A stretch of DNA of 64,000 bases from Chaetoderma sp. LZ-2023a (lineage: Eukaryota > Mollusca > Caudofoveata > Chaetodermatida > Chaetodermatidae), in NCBI GenBank assembly GCA_034401795.1, contig JAVVLW010002621.1:1-64000 (forward strand), given 5' to 3'. Positions 41,446 to 53,344 of the stretch are shown here, piece by piece. Under the pieces are notes generated by a model, which was given only the letters and a program-made list of their open reading frames with translations, was not told where the DNA came from and made no database searches. Made by a program: the position numbers and the translations under genes. Within the stretch, counting starts at the first letter, position 1. Each line of letters opens with the position of its first letter.

Positions 41446-42950
41446 GGCTAGCATTTTACAGGTGGTTGCGGGTGTGGAAACTCCTTTTAACACTGAACAG
41501 CGATGTTGCGCTGGTTAACCTTTGGGTTGGCTCTATGTTTTCTCAAATAGATCCTTTTTAAACAGAAAACGGGTCTCTGATGCTAATGACACGTGCGCTT
41601 TTCACAGTTATTTTGTAAGCTTATATAATTAGTCAACAGAGCATATATCAAGTCAATTAACAGCTGCATTATGGTTTAAGCATACAGCAGGACATATGGA
41701 TAATCAGACGGTTAATAATGTAGGTTATATGTATCGAAAGCTTAACGTTGCCATAAGTAACCCTGTGGAAATGGTCGGTAGAATTCATTCCGACAATTTC
41801 CTTCAGGAAAAATATTTAATCAACATGATTCTCCACCCCCACACCCCACCCCACCCCCGGAACCATCGTACAGAAATGGCTAAAATATTATACATCATTC
41901 ACACGTAATAACAGTCAATATTATTAAGAGAGCAAGATGCCCGCAGTCTGTCGTCCGTCACGAGTAGGATTTTGCTACCAAAACGTTGAATTCGATAATG
42001 GATTGATTCAAGTTATGACAGCAACCTTCTTCATCATCCATGCTCTAAAGTAACTCTGTCCCGCCTACGGGTTAGGCCATTACAGAGTGAAATAGATCAT
42101 GTCTGATAAAGTTGACACTGCACTTCAGTTACCCGCCCGCTTCAGGGTAATAAAGACGTTACACTTCACAACAGCACAAGACTCATCCACAGATAAACAG
42201 CCACGCGTATCAATGAAAATCATCAACACGACAGAAACATAGACACATAGGTTGACTGTATTCACAGTCGCCATACGACAGCATTGTAATTGTAAACTGA
42301 GGCACGCATTTTCCGAGCTGTATTATAATAAATTAAGATTGGTCTAGGTAGGGATGGGACTAGTCCTACCCACAGAGGAGGATGCTTGGCAGTCCGCCCA
42401 CCCAGAAAACACAGTCCAACTTGGCAGAATTAGTATACTTAATTTCCACAAGACATGGAGCTGTTTAAACCAAACAATAATAGACCGCTATATTGTCCTA
42501 ATTTTTTATTAAGAACACCATCGTTCTACCGTGTATACAGATCATTAACACATGGGCCAGTGAAGTGGCATCAAAACTTCGACAAGATAATATCAGGGAG
42601 AATTCTTAATAATCTCTTACCTACATATTCCCGCACAAGATCAACACGGGCTGGAATACACTTATTACAGACACACCACAGATGGATGTATAAGACCACG
42701 CACATACAGGGACACTGTTTCGAGGAACATATTTTAAAACATATATTTCCGTCTTTCGCATCAACAACGAAAAAGCAGCGGCATCAATGCTCCACCATTA
42801 CATAAATATTGCCTAAGTTTCCGATTAACAACGTGATTTCAAAACAAAAAAACATGTGACTTTCATTTCTATTTCCAGTAAATTGGATCAAAGGCTTTAA
42901 ACACAAGAGCCGCCCAAAACGTGCATCTACCACAGCGTGATGGAAGAGGC
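41446..42950. other. intergenic with an unrecognised 116-codon frame
   Basis: The plus frame 42455-42805 (MELFKPNNNRPLYCPNFLLR...) has no motif that I know. The rest is unassigned. Confidence 0.35.
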
Positions 42951-42958
42951 GAGAGGGG

Positions 42959-43386
42959 TGAGTCATGGCAATTGCTGCTGACGTCATGACACGCTCTCCC
43001 ACCCCATCGGCCGCTCAAGCCTGACATTAAAACAGGCAAGTTTATAAGCATCCAATCTAAAAAACTACTGCATGCTAATTAAAAGGTGAGCTTCCACAGG
43101 AATAAGTAGTTCCGAGTTTTCACGTTGATCGAAGACCTATTTTTTCCTTTGAGCGGAGACGAAAGTGATACTCCTTCCTTTTTATATTTATAATTGCTTC
43201 CTTTACACGGGAGAAAATTTCCTTTGACTCAAGGTTTAAATAAATCCAAACTTTTCTTATAGGGCGTGGCCGAGTTACCCTAAAACTTTCGGGTGTGGTC
43301 ATCCACCCTCCTGTGACGTCACCAAAAAGTATAAACGGAGGAGATTGTGCACTGAAACTTTGTCTTTCCGTCAAACTCGACCCAAG
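42959..43386 (+). promoter_or_regulatory. promoter-like block: AP-1, two CREs, TATA, possible 5' UTR exon
   Basis: TGAGTCAT (42959), TGACGTCA (42979), TGACGTCA (43314-43321) and TATAAA (43330-43335), then a plausible start region near 43355-43360 and a short exon ending CCAAG|GTAAGA (GT at 43387). CRE and TATA lie 8 bases apart. Unlike the CRE-hairpin repeats, this block has no hairpin or GATCGATC tail, so it looks like a separate promoter. Transcription is inferred only. Confidence 0.45.
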
Positions 43387-43541
43387 GTAAGAACAAGCAT
43401 TAGGCCACTTTCGTGCCGCAAACCAAATTCTGCCGTTTTCTTCTTATTTATTTATCACTACTATTAGTATTATTTGGCCAGGAAAAGTATGAAGAGTTAG
43501 GAAAAATAGATTAAGTTAGGCAGTCCGCACTGTTATCAATA

Positions 43542-43863
43542 TGTGGAAATAAGATATCACTTGCCAAGGATCTCGCCTTGTCCGACAGCTCGGAAAGAGT
43601 CAGCGCCAGCTCATTCCGGAAAGAAGTATCAGTGTACAGCATTACAGCTCAATGGACTGCCGTGTAAGCGAGCGTTTTCTCGCAATTCAGACTTGATGTT
43701 ACATATCAATCATGATCATATTTTTCAATGCACATTATGTTCGGACTGCAAATACCTATATACAGCTACACGTTATGGTGTGATGCACGCATTGACGGAA
43801 AAGTATTGTGTATTAGTAGTAACATTACAGCCTGGTGAACAAAGTTCTAGCCGCTCATTTTGA
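43542..43863 (+). CDS. possible C2H2-like zinc-finger exon
   Basis: Open frame with KYQCTALQLNGLPCKRAFSR NSDLMLHINHDH: C-x8-C-x3-F-x5-L-x2-H-x4-H, a C2H2 finger with a longer first knuckle. A second Cys-rich piece follows (FQCTLCSDCKYLYTATRYGV MH). There is no ATG near the 5' end of the frame, so it would be an internal or 3' exon or a relic. It lies 155 bases after the putative 5' exon donor at 43387. Downstream frames (43860-45311) are Ser/Thr/Pro-rich but broken across frames, so a gene model cannot be drawn. Confidence 0.35.
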
Positions 43864-44497
43864 AACCAGACTTTCACTTAATGTACTTCCTATGGGAAAG
43901 ATGGCCAACACCAAGTGTACGAAACGGTGACAACCAGACTCCGCATTACAGACCAGCAACAGCAGCCACCACATCCACCATACAACATGCATTAAGTCAT
44001 TACGTAGCAGTAGCCAATATCACGATGGAATCACCAGCACGAGCAGCACTGGCAGCACGTGCAGTAACGGTACCAGCATCGCCTGCAGTTTCCACTCCAG
44101 CAGCACCTGCAGCAACACCACGGTCCGCATCACGCACAACATTAGCATCTGCATCTGTAATCGGCTGGCCTATTTCTGTGGTTATTTCAACACCAGTGAC
44201 CATACCCGAGCAGGGGTTACAGGATGTTTCAGACAGATCTATATCTGCTTGTAGTCTAATAATCCGAAGCCACAGCAATCGTCACCGCATCCAAGAGCAG
44301 CACCACATCACACCCATGCAGCAGCACTCCCACGGATCCAGCAGTTCGAAAAGTAACTAGACAGGATCGTCCTTACACTGGAAAGAAATGCCTCGTGCAC
44401 TCCACTGAAATCCGTGCAGTACCAAGGACGACCGCCAGTAAACTACTGAAGTTATCCACCAGCCCAGCATCCGCATCTGCACCAGCATCAGCATTAG

Positions 44498-44566
<69 letters not shown>
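44498..44566 (+). repeat. (CAT)n microsatellite
   Basis: About 23 uninterrupted CAT units. Confidence 0.95.
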
Positions 44567-44569
<3 letters not shown>

Positions 44570-44576
44570 CTGAACC

Positions 44577-44932
44577 AGCATCAGCATCAGCATCAGCATC
44601 ATCATCATCATCATCAGCATCATGCATCATCATCATCAGCATCTGCACCAGCATCAGCATCAGCATCAGCATCAGCATCAGCATCAGCATCAGCATCAGC
44701 ATCAGCATCAGCATCAGCATCAGCATCAGCATCAGCATCTGCACCAGCATCAGCATCAGCATCAGCATCAGCATCAGCATCAGCATCAGCATCAGCATCA
44801 GCATCAGCATCAGCATCAGCATCAGCATCATCAGCATCAGCATCAGCATCAGCATCAGCATCAGCATCAGCATCATCAGCATCAGCATCATCAGAATCAT
44901 CATCAGCATCAGCATCAGCATCAGCATCATCA
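44577..44932 (+). repeat. (CAGCAT)n hexanucleotide repeat
   Basis: About 55 units with occasional CAT insertions and two ATCTGCACC interruptions (44640 and 44739). The unit encodes HQ, SI or AS on the plus strand and DA/ML on the minus strand, so every frame is open. Confidence 0.95.
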
Positions 44933-45311
44933 TTACAGAGATCACTCATTCGGTTTACAGCCCTCAGCATGGACAACAACAACGACTTCAACAACAACAG
45001 TAATGTCTGCAATCTCCACACTGCCACCGGTTCGCATATCACCAGTCATCATCTCCGCCACCACCAGTGCTTCAATGAATATGTCCGCACCATCTTCCAG
45101 CTATAGTATTACCGACCTGGGCCTGCTTAGTAGTGATATATCAGCAGCAGAGGAGCATCCGCCGCATCCATCCTGTACGAGTCGGGGGTACCCAGACACG
45201 CTGGGGAAACTTCGCAGCGAATGTTTGTGGACACTATTGCCGAGGTTGCAGCAGGATTCATCAGTAGTTGTGCAGAACACAGAACTTTCTTATTATTATG
45301 TTTATTTTTGA

Positions 45312-46070
45312 AATCTTTTTCTTATTATTATATATGTTTTAACAATTGATACCCAGTCCCTAGGCTGACGATCATCCAACACAGCTGCACAATATTCTTG
45401 CATAGCTGCGTCTCACATCAAATACTCGCTGCAGATTCCTGTGTTGTAAACACGTCGTGTGCGATGTAAGTACACAACACACCGTAGCGAATATGTCATA
45501 ATCCTGTCATGCAGTCTCAGCTACGCTGGGCTGTCTGATGAACTAGTCTTTTTACCTTATTATTATTTAATATTTTTCTTATTATTTTAGTTCCCGCGTC
45601 AGTAGGATGAGACGGATTGTGGGTTAGCGGAGCTACCCGTGCAGATCCACTCTAACGGGCTGCATTATATTAATAAATACATCTATGTGCATCCCTTTAT
45701 TTACCTGGGATGCACGTATAATTAGCATAATCTGTGATACTCTTCTCGGGTTTAGTTATGTGATTATATATTTATATTGTATTTTATAAAAACTGTATTG
45801 TAATTGTGGTATGTTGGAGCTTGGGTGTTCTCTGCCGAAAAATAATTTTCCGCATCCACGGGAACACCCATGCGAGCTATTGTTTAGGTAATTAAAAGAT
45901 CTAAATAAAAATATGCATGCACCGTGAAACAAATACAAAAAAAGAAAAGACCTGGAAAAATAATTCCAGGTCAAAAATCAAAATCATTGGTATGCCTCCC
46001 TCCCAAAATCTTTTGCACCCTATGTGCTCCTGCTTCTAACACGTATCTGTTGCATCATAGTTACATGCAT
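45312..46070. other. intergenic, AT-rich, poly(A)-signal-like hexamers
   Basis: AATAAA occurs at about 45672 and 45914; no gene is recognised. Confidence 0.35.
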
Positions 46071-46151
46071 AGTTACATCAGTTAATTACATTCTATTTAT
46101 TGCATTGGTTAGTTGTATATGGCAGTTAGCCATTCAGTTACTATGTTTTGC
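46071..46151 (+). repeat. 81 bp direct repeat, copy 1
   Basis: AGTTACATCAGTTAATTACA ... CAGTTACTATGTTTTGC, identical to 47719-47799. Confidence 0.95.
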
Positions 46152-46717
46152 CACATGTGTCAAACTAGGAGGGGGTGGTGTAGCGCAGACCGACCAGACA
46201 TGTACTGACGGTCCCAGCAAAACTGGGTACGGAACGGCCACTCAGGATTCCCTCCAAGCATGCCACCCTCAGTAGGATAGTACCCGTACATAGGCCCTAT
46301 GGGAGGGGTTTTCATTAAAATCAGCGAAGTCCGATAAAACGTGTGGTACGCATGTACGTGCGTCAGAGCTTCCCTGACAACACGTCACGGAATTGGAAGC
46401 CTATAGTGTACCGAGTTGGTACTCGTAAAAACCTTTACTTATTCCGTTCTCGTTGATCTTGGTACCGATCAGAAGCATAATAAAACGAGCTTTCTAGAAC
46501 TGTTTTAATATCAACCTAGAAATGGCTGAGTTATCCGCGAAAATCCCCTTAAATTATCTTCAAAATATTACTTTTGACGTCGTAATCGCGTGTATGCATA
46601 AATAGATCTAGAATGTTCTGTGGACATGATAAATACGTCACTGATCTAGTTGCACGCTGATTGGCTACTGCTCGGCCGTTGATTTGCAGGGGCACCTGAA
46701 TCTGACATCATGAGTAG

Positions 46718-46725
46718 TATAAAAG
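46718..46725 (+). promoter_or_regulatory. TATA box candidate
   Basis: TATAAAAG in ATGAGTAGTATAAAAGGGG, followed by a GC-richer stretch (about 46740-46900). No adjacent gene is recognised; it could be the promoter of an LTR-type element between the 81 bp repeats. Confidence 0.4.
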
Positions 46726-47718
46726 GGGTGGAAAATCGAGAATCGGGAGCATCGCCGGTGTGGAAACCAGCCCGCGCAGGACCTCTGGACCATCAGGTGG
46801 ACAGATGTAACTGCTGACCCACAGTGATTCTCACTTCAACCGGTGTCTTTCGGATCCCAGCACATCCGCGGGGGGTAGGACGTCCTCAGCTTCCACCAGT
46901 TGGGGTGATAGACTAAATTTAAAGTTATACTTTCCGCATCCGGACTTCCCCCGGGTAGCCTTTCCGAGAGCGGGCTGTGCAAGCCTGGGATGTGATTCTG
47001 TGGAATCTAGAGCTTACAGTGATTCTTGGTGGATGACTCGACGGATCTGCCAAAAGTGGAAAAGTGGACTTCAATTTTTGCGCTGCATGCCGTGTGCGTT
47101 TAATTAACTTTTTGACCACAGTCAGGTGGAACTTTGCTGGGTGTGCCGCAAGAGCTATGCAATGCATCCCGCACCGTGTGCCAGTTTATGTAACTGCTTA
47201 ACATTATATACCACCCTCTCTGTTAATGGGCAAACTTCAACTTTATTACTTCTGTCGCTGGACGGATAACTCTCTCACTTCCGTATAAATTGTATCCTAG
47301 CTACAAAGACTATAAAATATACATTTCTTCACTGCTCTGTTTCACTGTCCTGAGTGTACCATGTCTACCCTGTCTTGAGGAGTCAGCTTGCGGAGACCTG
47401 CCTGCAGAGATCAGCTGCGGAAATCTGCCTGTGGAAATCTTTCCAGCTTCAGAGATGTCGACTCGGGCTATGAGTACATTAGCGCCTCAATTTCAGTAAC
47501 ATAGTAGCCTGTTCCGTACCGATGACTATTAGGTACTCAAGTAGCTATACTATTGTACATTTAATTATCATTTCCGTATGTGGTGCTGATGACTAACAGG
47601 TGCCTTACCGGTCTTAGGGTGCAATTTATAATTTCTGTCTTACTGTGAATATTATCCTTGTTTACTGTAGGTGCTGTCGACTAGCCGCACCGTCTATGTT
47701 CATCAGTCAGTGATATTT

Positions 47719-47799
47719 AGTTACATCAGTTAATTACATTCTATTTATTGCATTGGTTAGTTGTATATGGCAGTTAGCCATTCAGTTACTATGTTTTGC
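47719..47799 (+). repeat. 81 bp direct repeat, copy 2
   Basis: Exact copy of 46071-46151, 1648 bases away in the same orientation. Confidence 0.95.
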
Positions 47800-48440
47800 T
47801 TAATTGTAGAAAACTTTGGACTGCAGTACGCTAGGAGATACTATACAGCAACAGATATATCCACATCACTTTATTCCCGCAATCATCAATTTTACACTGA
47901 GGTCGCTGACCGTGCTCTAATTGTTTGAGCTCGGCATCTTGCCAACTAAACCTTACTATTCAGCTCGATAGGATAGGTTAAAGTGGTTAGGTACAATTTC
48001 TTCATCTAGAGACATATGGGAGGTGTTACGGAATTCCCTTATGACGTCATTTTCACGCGTGCGCAGATGACTGGCCGTCAGCTGATCCCTGTTTTGTTAG
48101 TAAACAACATTACACTGCCGCGGTTGATGCTACTCAAAGCTTTGAAAATTGCAATTTTACGTCAGCTCTACCGATAAAGTTGGCCGAATTGACAATTCTA
48201 ACATCAAATACAGTTATGCATTTTTAGAAATATATTATAAAATACTACCGCGATGATATGTGATTATGTCAGAAACGTCCCCACCCCATCAGTGCATGTG
48301 GATCCTCGTAGGCTATAGTACCAATACAAGCGGCTGCTCGATAGATAATGTTTACGAATGCGCCCAAGATGGCTCTACTGTCATAATGATTATCAGTGTA
48401 TGCATAGGCGCAGATAGAGGGGGTTGGTAGGTATGTATGT
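47800..48440. other. intergenic with promoter-like motifs
   Basis: TGACGTCA at about 48041, GCGTGCGCAG (NRF1-like) at about 48057 and CAAGATGGC (YY1-like) at about 48367. No downstream exon is recognised. Confidence 0.3.
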
Positions 48441-48460
48441 ACGTGTGTCTGTCTCTGTAT

Positions 48461-48653
48461 GTATGTATTTTTATTTTATTGACGCACTGGCAACGTGCGG
48501 CTTCAATTTCCATGTGCTAACTTAGCCGACAGTGCTGCACCCGTTAGTTTAATTTGTTGATCACCATCTCCCGGTCGGGGGATCGAACCGTCATCCTGCA
48601 ACTCCGCATAGCATCAGCAACCAGGCATCTTTCCACTGGACCACCGCACCAAG
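48461..48653 (-). mobile_element. tRNA-derived SINE, copy 1
   Basis: On the minus strand it starts GGTGCGGTGGTCCAGTGGAA with a pol III box A (TGGTCCAGTGG) and box B (GGTTCGATCCC), continues with a tRNA-unrelated body, and ends in AATAAAATAAAAATACATAC, i.e. an A-rich/TACA tail. Confidence 0.8.
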
Positions 48654-48806
48654 ACTAAAAGTCAAGGATTGGCCGACCAGTTTTCACATGTCTGATATAC
48701 TGACACACTGACGATTCATATGGGACTATATGTGGATGCATCTGTCACAATCAATCCTAGGCTTTTTACGCCTATTGTACTCTGACTCCAGCACGGCTCT
48801 GGCAGT

Positions 48807-48997
48807 ATATGTATTTTTATTTTATTGACGCACTGGCAATGTGCGGCTTCAATTTCCATGTGCTAACTTAGCCGACAGTGCTGCACCCGTTAGTTTAATT
48901 TGTTGATCACCATCTCCCGGTCGGGGGATCGAACCGTCATCCTGCAACTCCGCATAGCATCAGCAACCAGGCATCTTTCCACTGGACCACCGCACCA
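48807..48997 (-). mobile_element. tRNA-derived SINE, copy 2
   Basis: Same boxes and body as copy 1. The flank GACTAAAAGTCAAGGATTGG on its 5' side is shared with copy 1, indicating local duplication rather than separate insertion. Confidence 0.8.
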
Positions 48998-49034
48998 AGA
49001 CTAAAAGTCAAGGATTGGCCGACCAGTTTTCACA

Positions 49035-49251
49035 TGTATGTATGTATGTATGTATGTATGTATGTATTTTTATTTTATTGACGCACTGGCAATGTGCGGC
49101 TTAAATTTCCATGTGCTAACTTAGCCGACAGTGATGCACCCGTTAGTTTAATTTGTTGATCACCATCGCCCGGTCGGGGGATCGAACCGCCATTCTGCAA
49201 CTCCGCATAGCATCAGCAACCAGGCATCTTTCCACTGGACCACCGCACCAA
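49035..49251 (-). mobile_element. tRNA-derived SINE, copy 3, with expanded (TACA)n tail
   Basis: Same body with several substitutions; 3' tail is a ~35 bp GTAT/ATAC run on the plus strand. Another GTAT run (49270-49320) lies on the other side. Confidence 0.8.
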
Positions 49252-49422
49252 GATCCTAGGCTGTCACAGTATGTATGTATGTATGTATGTATGTATGTAT
49301 GTATGTATGTATGTATGTATAAGTATGTATGTATAAGGTAACCCACTCCCACCCACCAACCATACGGACAATTTTGGAGACGAGCGAGGCTGGCAAAGAT
49401 ATGAGTTTGTCATACAAACACC

Positions 49423-51073
49423 CCCACCCGTCCTTAACTTCACGTCCATCGTTAACTTCCCACCGTCCTTAACTTCCCTCCGTCCTTAACTTCCCGTCAA
49501 TCCTTAGCTTCCCGTCCATCCTCAACTTCCTGTCCATTCTTAACTTCCCACATGTCCTTAACTTCCCACCTGTCCTTAGCTTCCTGTCCGTCTTTAACTT
49601 CCCACCCGTCCTTAGCTTCACATCCGTCCTTAACTTCCCACCGTCCTTAACTTCCCATCTGTCCTTAACTTCCCATCCATCCTTAACTTCCCGTCCATCC
49701 TTAACTTCCCATCCATCCTTAACTTCCCACCCGTCCTTGACTTCCCATCTGTCCTTAACTTCCTATCCGTCCTTAACTTCCCACCCATCCTTAACCTCCC
49801 ACCCGTCTATAACTTCCCAACCATCCTTAACTTCCCACCCATCCTTAACTTCTCATCCGTCCTTAGCTTCCCACCCGTCCTTAAGTTCCCGTCCGTCTTT
49901 AACTTCCTACCCGTCCTTAACTTCACGTCCATCGTTAACTTCCTGCCATCCTTAACTTCCCGTCCATTATTAATTTCCGTCCGTCCTTAACTTCCCAGGC
50001 ATCCTTAACTTCCCACTCATCTTTAACTTCCCTTCCGTCCTTAACTTCCTGTCCGTCTTTAACTTCCCACCCATCCTTAACTTCCCATCCGTCCTTAACC
50101 TCCCATCCATCCTTAACTTCCCATCCGTCCTTAACTTCCCATCCATCCTTAACTTCCCATCCGTCCTTAACTTCCCATCCATCCTTAACTTCCCATCCAT
50201 CCTTAACTTCCCGTCCATCCTTAACTTCCCATCCGTCCTTAACTTCCCATCCATCCTTAACTTCCCGTCCATCCTTAACTTCCAATCCATCCTTAACTTC
50301 CCACTCGCCCTTGACTTCCCGTCTGTCCTTAACTTCCTATCCGTCCTTAACTTCCCACCCATCCTTAAACTCCCACCGTCTTTAACTTCCCACCCATCCA
50401 TAGCTTCCCGTCTGTTCTTAACTTCCCCAACCGTCGTTAACTTCCCACCCGTCCTTATCTTCTCATACGTCCTTAGCTTCCCACCCGTCTTTAAATTCCC
50501 ACCAATCCGTAACTTCCCCTCCGTTCTTAACTTCCAATCCGTACTTAACTTCCCACCGATCCTTAACTTCCCACCCGTCTTTAAGTTCCCACCCATCCGT
50601 ACCTTCCCGTCTATCCTTAACTTTCCATCCGTCCTTAACTTCCCACCCGTCCTTAACTTTCCATCCGTCCTTAACTTCCCAACCGTCCTTAACTGCTCGT
50701 CCATCCTTAACTTCCCACGCATCCTTAACTTACCGTCCGTCCTTAACTTCCCATCCGTCCTTAACTTCCCATCCGTCCTTAACTTCCCGTCCATCTTTAA
50801 CTTCCCATCCGTCCTTAGCAATACATCCGTCCTTAACTTACCACCCATCCTTAACCTCCCACCGTGTTTAGCTTCCCACCCATCCTTAACTTCCCGTCTG
50901 TCCTTAACTTCCCAACCGTCCTTAACTTCCCAACCGTCCTTATCGTCCCATCCGTCCTTAGCTTCCCACCCGTCTTTAAATTCCCACCGATCCTTAACTT
51001 CCTGTCCGTCCTTAACTTCCCATCCGTCCATAACTTCCAACCCATCCTTAACTTCCCATGCATCCTTAACTTT
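49423..51073 (+). repeat. 18 bp minisatellite, array C
   Basis: About 90 units of the same CTTAACTTCCCATCCGTC family, lying outside the duplicated blocks and not followed by the body of element E. Confidence 0.93.
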
Positions 51074-51589
51074 AGTAGAATCCTGCACCCATCTTTGTGG
51101 TGCAGTTTGAACTCCCCTAGAAGTTGCAGGAACTGCCAACTTCACGATCCAAATGAAATATCTTCGATTTATCCAACAATTCATTGTAGCCATGCACTGT
51201 TTGGCATTGTACCCACCAAGAATTAGAAATTTACGGATGCCATGTTGCCCTTGTTGAATGTTCTGCCCTCCATAACACCTGCATACTTATTCTCACTAGC
51301 ACCGCCATGCTTGACCACTGCAAAGAAGAAATTCTTTGGGTTTCCGCATTGAACACCCATCTCTGAACATCAGATCTGATGCCATCTTGGAACTGAATAA
51401 AGGTTTTAAGTAGACGCTGAGACAGTTTGTTCACGAGAAGTAATTAGCCTTCGTAACACTGACCGCATCCCTTATAGAGTTTTCAATCCTTTTTCTCGGA
51501 CCATCACACTTGAAGACGGGCAAATCTGTGGCCGAATTTTCGAGATTGACACCATTCACAATGATTGCCATCTTCAAACTGAATTTTGC
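51074..51589. other. stretch between minisatellite C and gypsy relic
   Basis: Probably part of the same LTR-element remains (PLFPSNGNIE-like frames start near 51640), but nothing definite before 51590. Confidence 0.3.
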
Positions 51590-52262
51590 TGCCAAGAATA
51601 AACTAACCCTCCCTTTTCCCTCCCTTCACACCTGCAAGACCTTTATTCCCGTCCAATGGAAACATTGAATGACGAACAACATTTTCAGGTTTACTCACTG
51701 CTGAACGAACACAATAACTTTATCCAGCAGGGATTTAGAACTGGGAGATACCCATCTAGTACGCCATAATATTGACACAGGAGATTACCACCCTGTTAAA
51801 GAACACATCCATTGCGTCTCTATACATAAAGAGCAAGAAGCGCACCAACAGGTAACGGGAATGCTGCACACATAGAACCGTTCACATCGCTTTGGGCCAG
51901 CCCCATTGTTCTAGCAAGCAAGAAAGACGGTACTATCCGCTTTTGTAATGACTATAGATCTGACGGCTGAACGCCTACAGCGCCAAGGATGCCTACCCTC
52001 ATTGACGGATAGACCATGCCCTAGACTCCACGCCGGCGCCTCCTGGTTCAGCACCATTGAATTGGTCAGCAGATACTGACAAGTGGAAATGGATGACTGC
52101 ATCAAAGAGAAGACCGCTTTTGACTGCCCCGATGGCCTTTTTTAATTTTGGAATCCCAACACCAAGCATGAGCTCCTTGCCACCTGCCATTTCATCAACT
52201 ATTTCAAGCACATTCCTTGTGGCAAACATTTCATGTTGTGAACTGACCACGCCTCCTTATGT
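51590..52262 (+). pseudogene. Ty3/gypsy pol relic (RT fused to RNase H by deletion)
   Basis: Reading across frames: HNIDTGDYHPVKEHIHCVSI (about 51766), PIVLASKKDGTIRFCNDYRS (51903-51962), a SWFSTIELVSRY.QVEMDD block (52040-52097), KEKTAFDCPDGLF, then abruptly HELLATCHFINYFKHI and GKHFML.TDHAS of the RNase H domain. The catalytic RT core between them is missing. Stops and shifts throughout. The relic abuts the left end of duplication copy B. Confidence 0.75.
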
Positions 52263-52311
52263 AGGCTTAAAAGATTACGAAATCCCAAAGGACACATTGC
52301 GAGCTATGAAC

Positions 52312-52545
52312 TCGAGCAAACTTGATGCCTGCTACCGCAAACACATTCGCACCATCACTGGACACCGATGGCCAGACAGCATATTTTCCAATAATGCACT
52401 ATACAAGATATGTGATACATCGCCGCTGTCCGTAAAGGTCTTCCAGGAAAGATGGTCCATGTTTGGCCATGTGCTAAGGATGCCAGAAGAGATACTAGCA
52501 CAGAGCCCTGGAATTTGCCCAATTCGGAGCCAGCAAATATAATTC
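52312..52545 (+). pseudogene. RT C-terminal fragment (less deleted copy)
   Basis: SKLDACYRKHIRTITGHRWP, SIFSNNALYKICDTSPLSVK, ERWSMFGHVLRMPEEILAQS: intact across the segment deleted in copy A. Confidence 0.7.
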
Positions 52546-52629
52546 CAGGAGACCTTCTTTAACCCCTCTTATGGTAACAGCGTCTCAAAGCATGCAAAAT
52601 GCTGCTTATATCAATTAGCCCTTTAATGG

Positions 52630-53330
52630 TCGACATTTTCAGCAGGCCAAGAGAAGACTACCTTTGTAAATTTATTGCTGAAATTTACAAAAAAAATTGT
52701 TCTGTGTTTTTATTGCAAATGGACATTCTTCAAGAGAAATACAGTATCCGTATTGCAACGAATTGAGCATTAAAAATGGAATGGTCAAGAAAATTTTACT
52801 CAGCCGGTGTCCATTCGCAGGCTAAGAGAAGAGTATTTTTGAAAACTTACCACTGAAATGACTGGCTCGGTAACTGTTGGTGCCTTAATAAGGAACAGTC
52901 AAATTAGTTTCAAAATCTTTATCAGCTTAACTGTATAGTTACCTTGAAATTTGTATTCTGGTGACTCCTGGTTAAAAGTGTATGCATTTATTCCAACATA
53001 TGTGCACAGAGGGCTGAGAAATGCTAGAAGTGGGCGGGGCTTCACTAGACATGGATCACTATGTTGTGGCATGGTTCACGATTTATTGATGAACTGAAAG
53101 TAAATTCATGAATCCATTGCCTCACTTAATCATAGGACGTCATAATTAACTATGTGACATCTAGGATGATGTCATAATCATGTCATCATGAGTGATTCAA
53201 TATAGTCTATCGTTAACACTTAATAGGCCGACACGTTGTACGAATTGTATGATTTTACCATTTAATAAACGTTCTGTTGAATATTTTGAAACTAATTTGA
53301 CTGACTGAGCGCTGGTGACTCGCCTTAAGA
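52630..53330. repeat. B-hairpin fragments and broken CRE-hairpin pieces (copy B)
   Basis: Counterparts of 16727-17420 in the same order, including TTGCAAATGGACATTC, GGTGTCCATTCGCAGGCTAA and AGGACGTCATAATTAACTAT. Confidence 0.6.
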
Positions 53331-53344
53331 GATTTGAAATTCTA

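Larger units (their letters stand above)
44262..45311 (+). other. low-complexity S/T/P-rich and HQ/SI-rich open frames
   Basis: One frame (44262-45003) reads KVTRQDRPYTGKKCLVHSTE, ASALAS then poly-S; another (44622-45311) reads HQ repeats then YSITDLGLLSSDISAAEEHP. They share the trinucleotide and hexanucleotide tracts. Either the continuation of the zinc-finger candidate with introns or frameshifts, or non-coding. Confidence 0.3.

Noticed and set aside
42455-42805. 116-codon open frame (MELFKPNNNRPLYC...)
   Set aside because: No recognisable motif; kept only as a note in the intergenic entry.
48540-48653. Functional tRNA gene
   Set aside because: Box A and box B are present, but the sequence is the head of a SINE present three times with a non-tRNA body and A-rich tail; the cloverleaf is not intact by eye.
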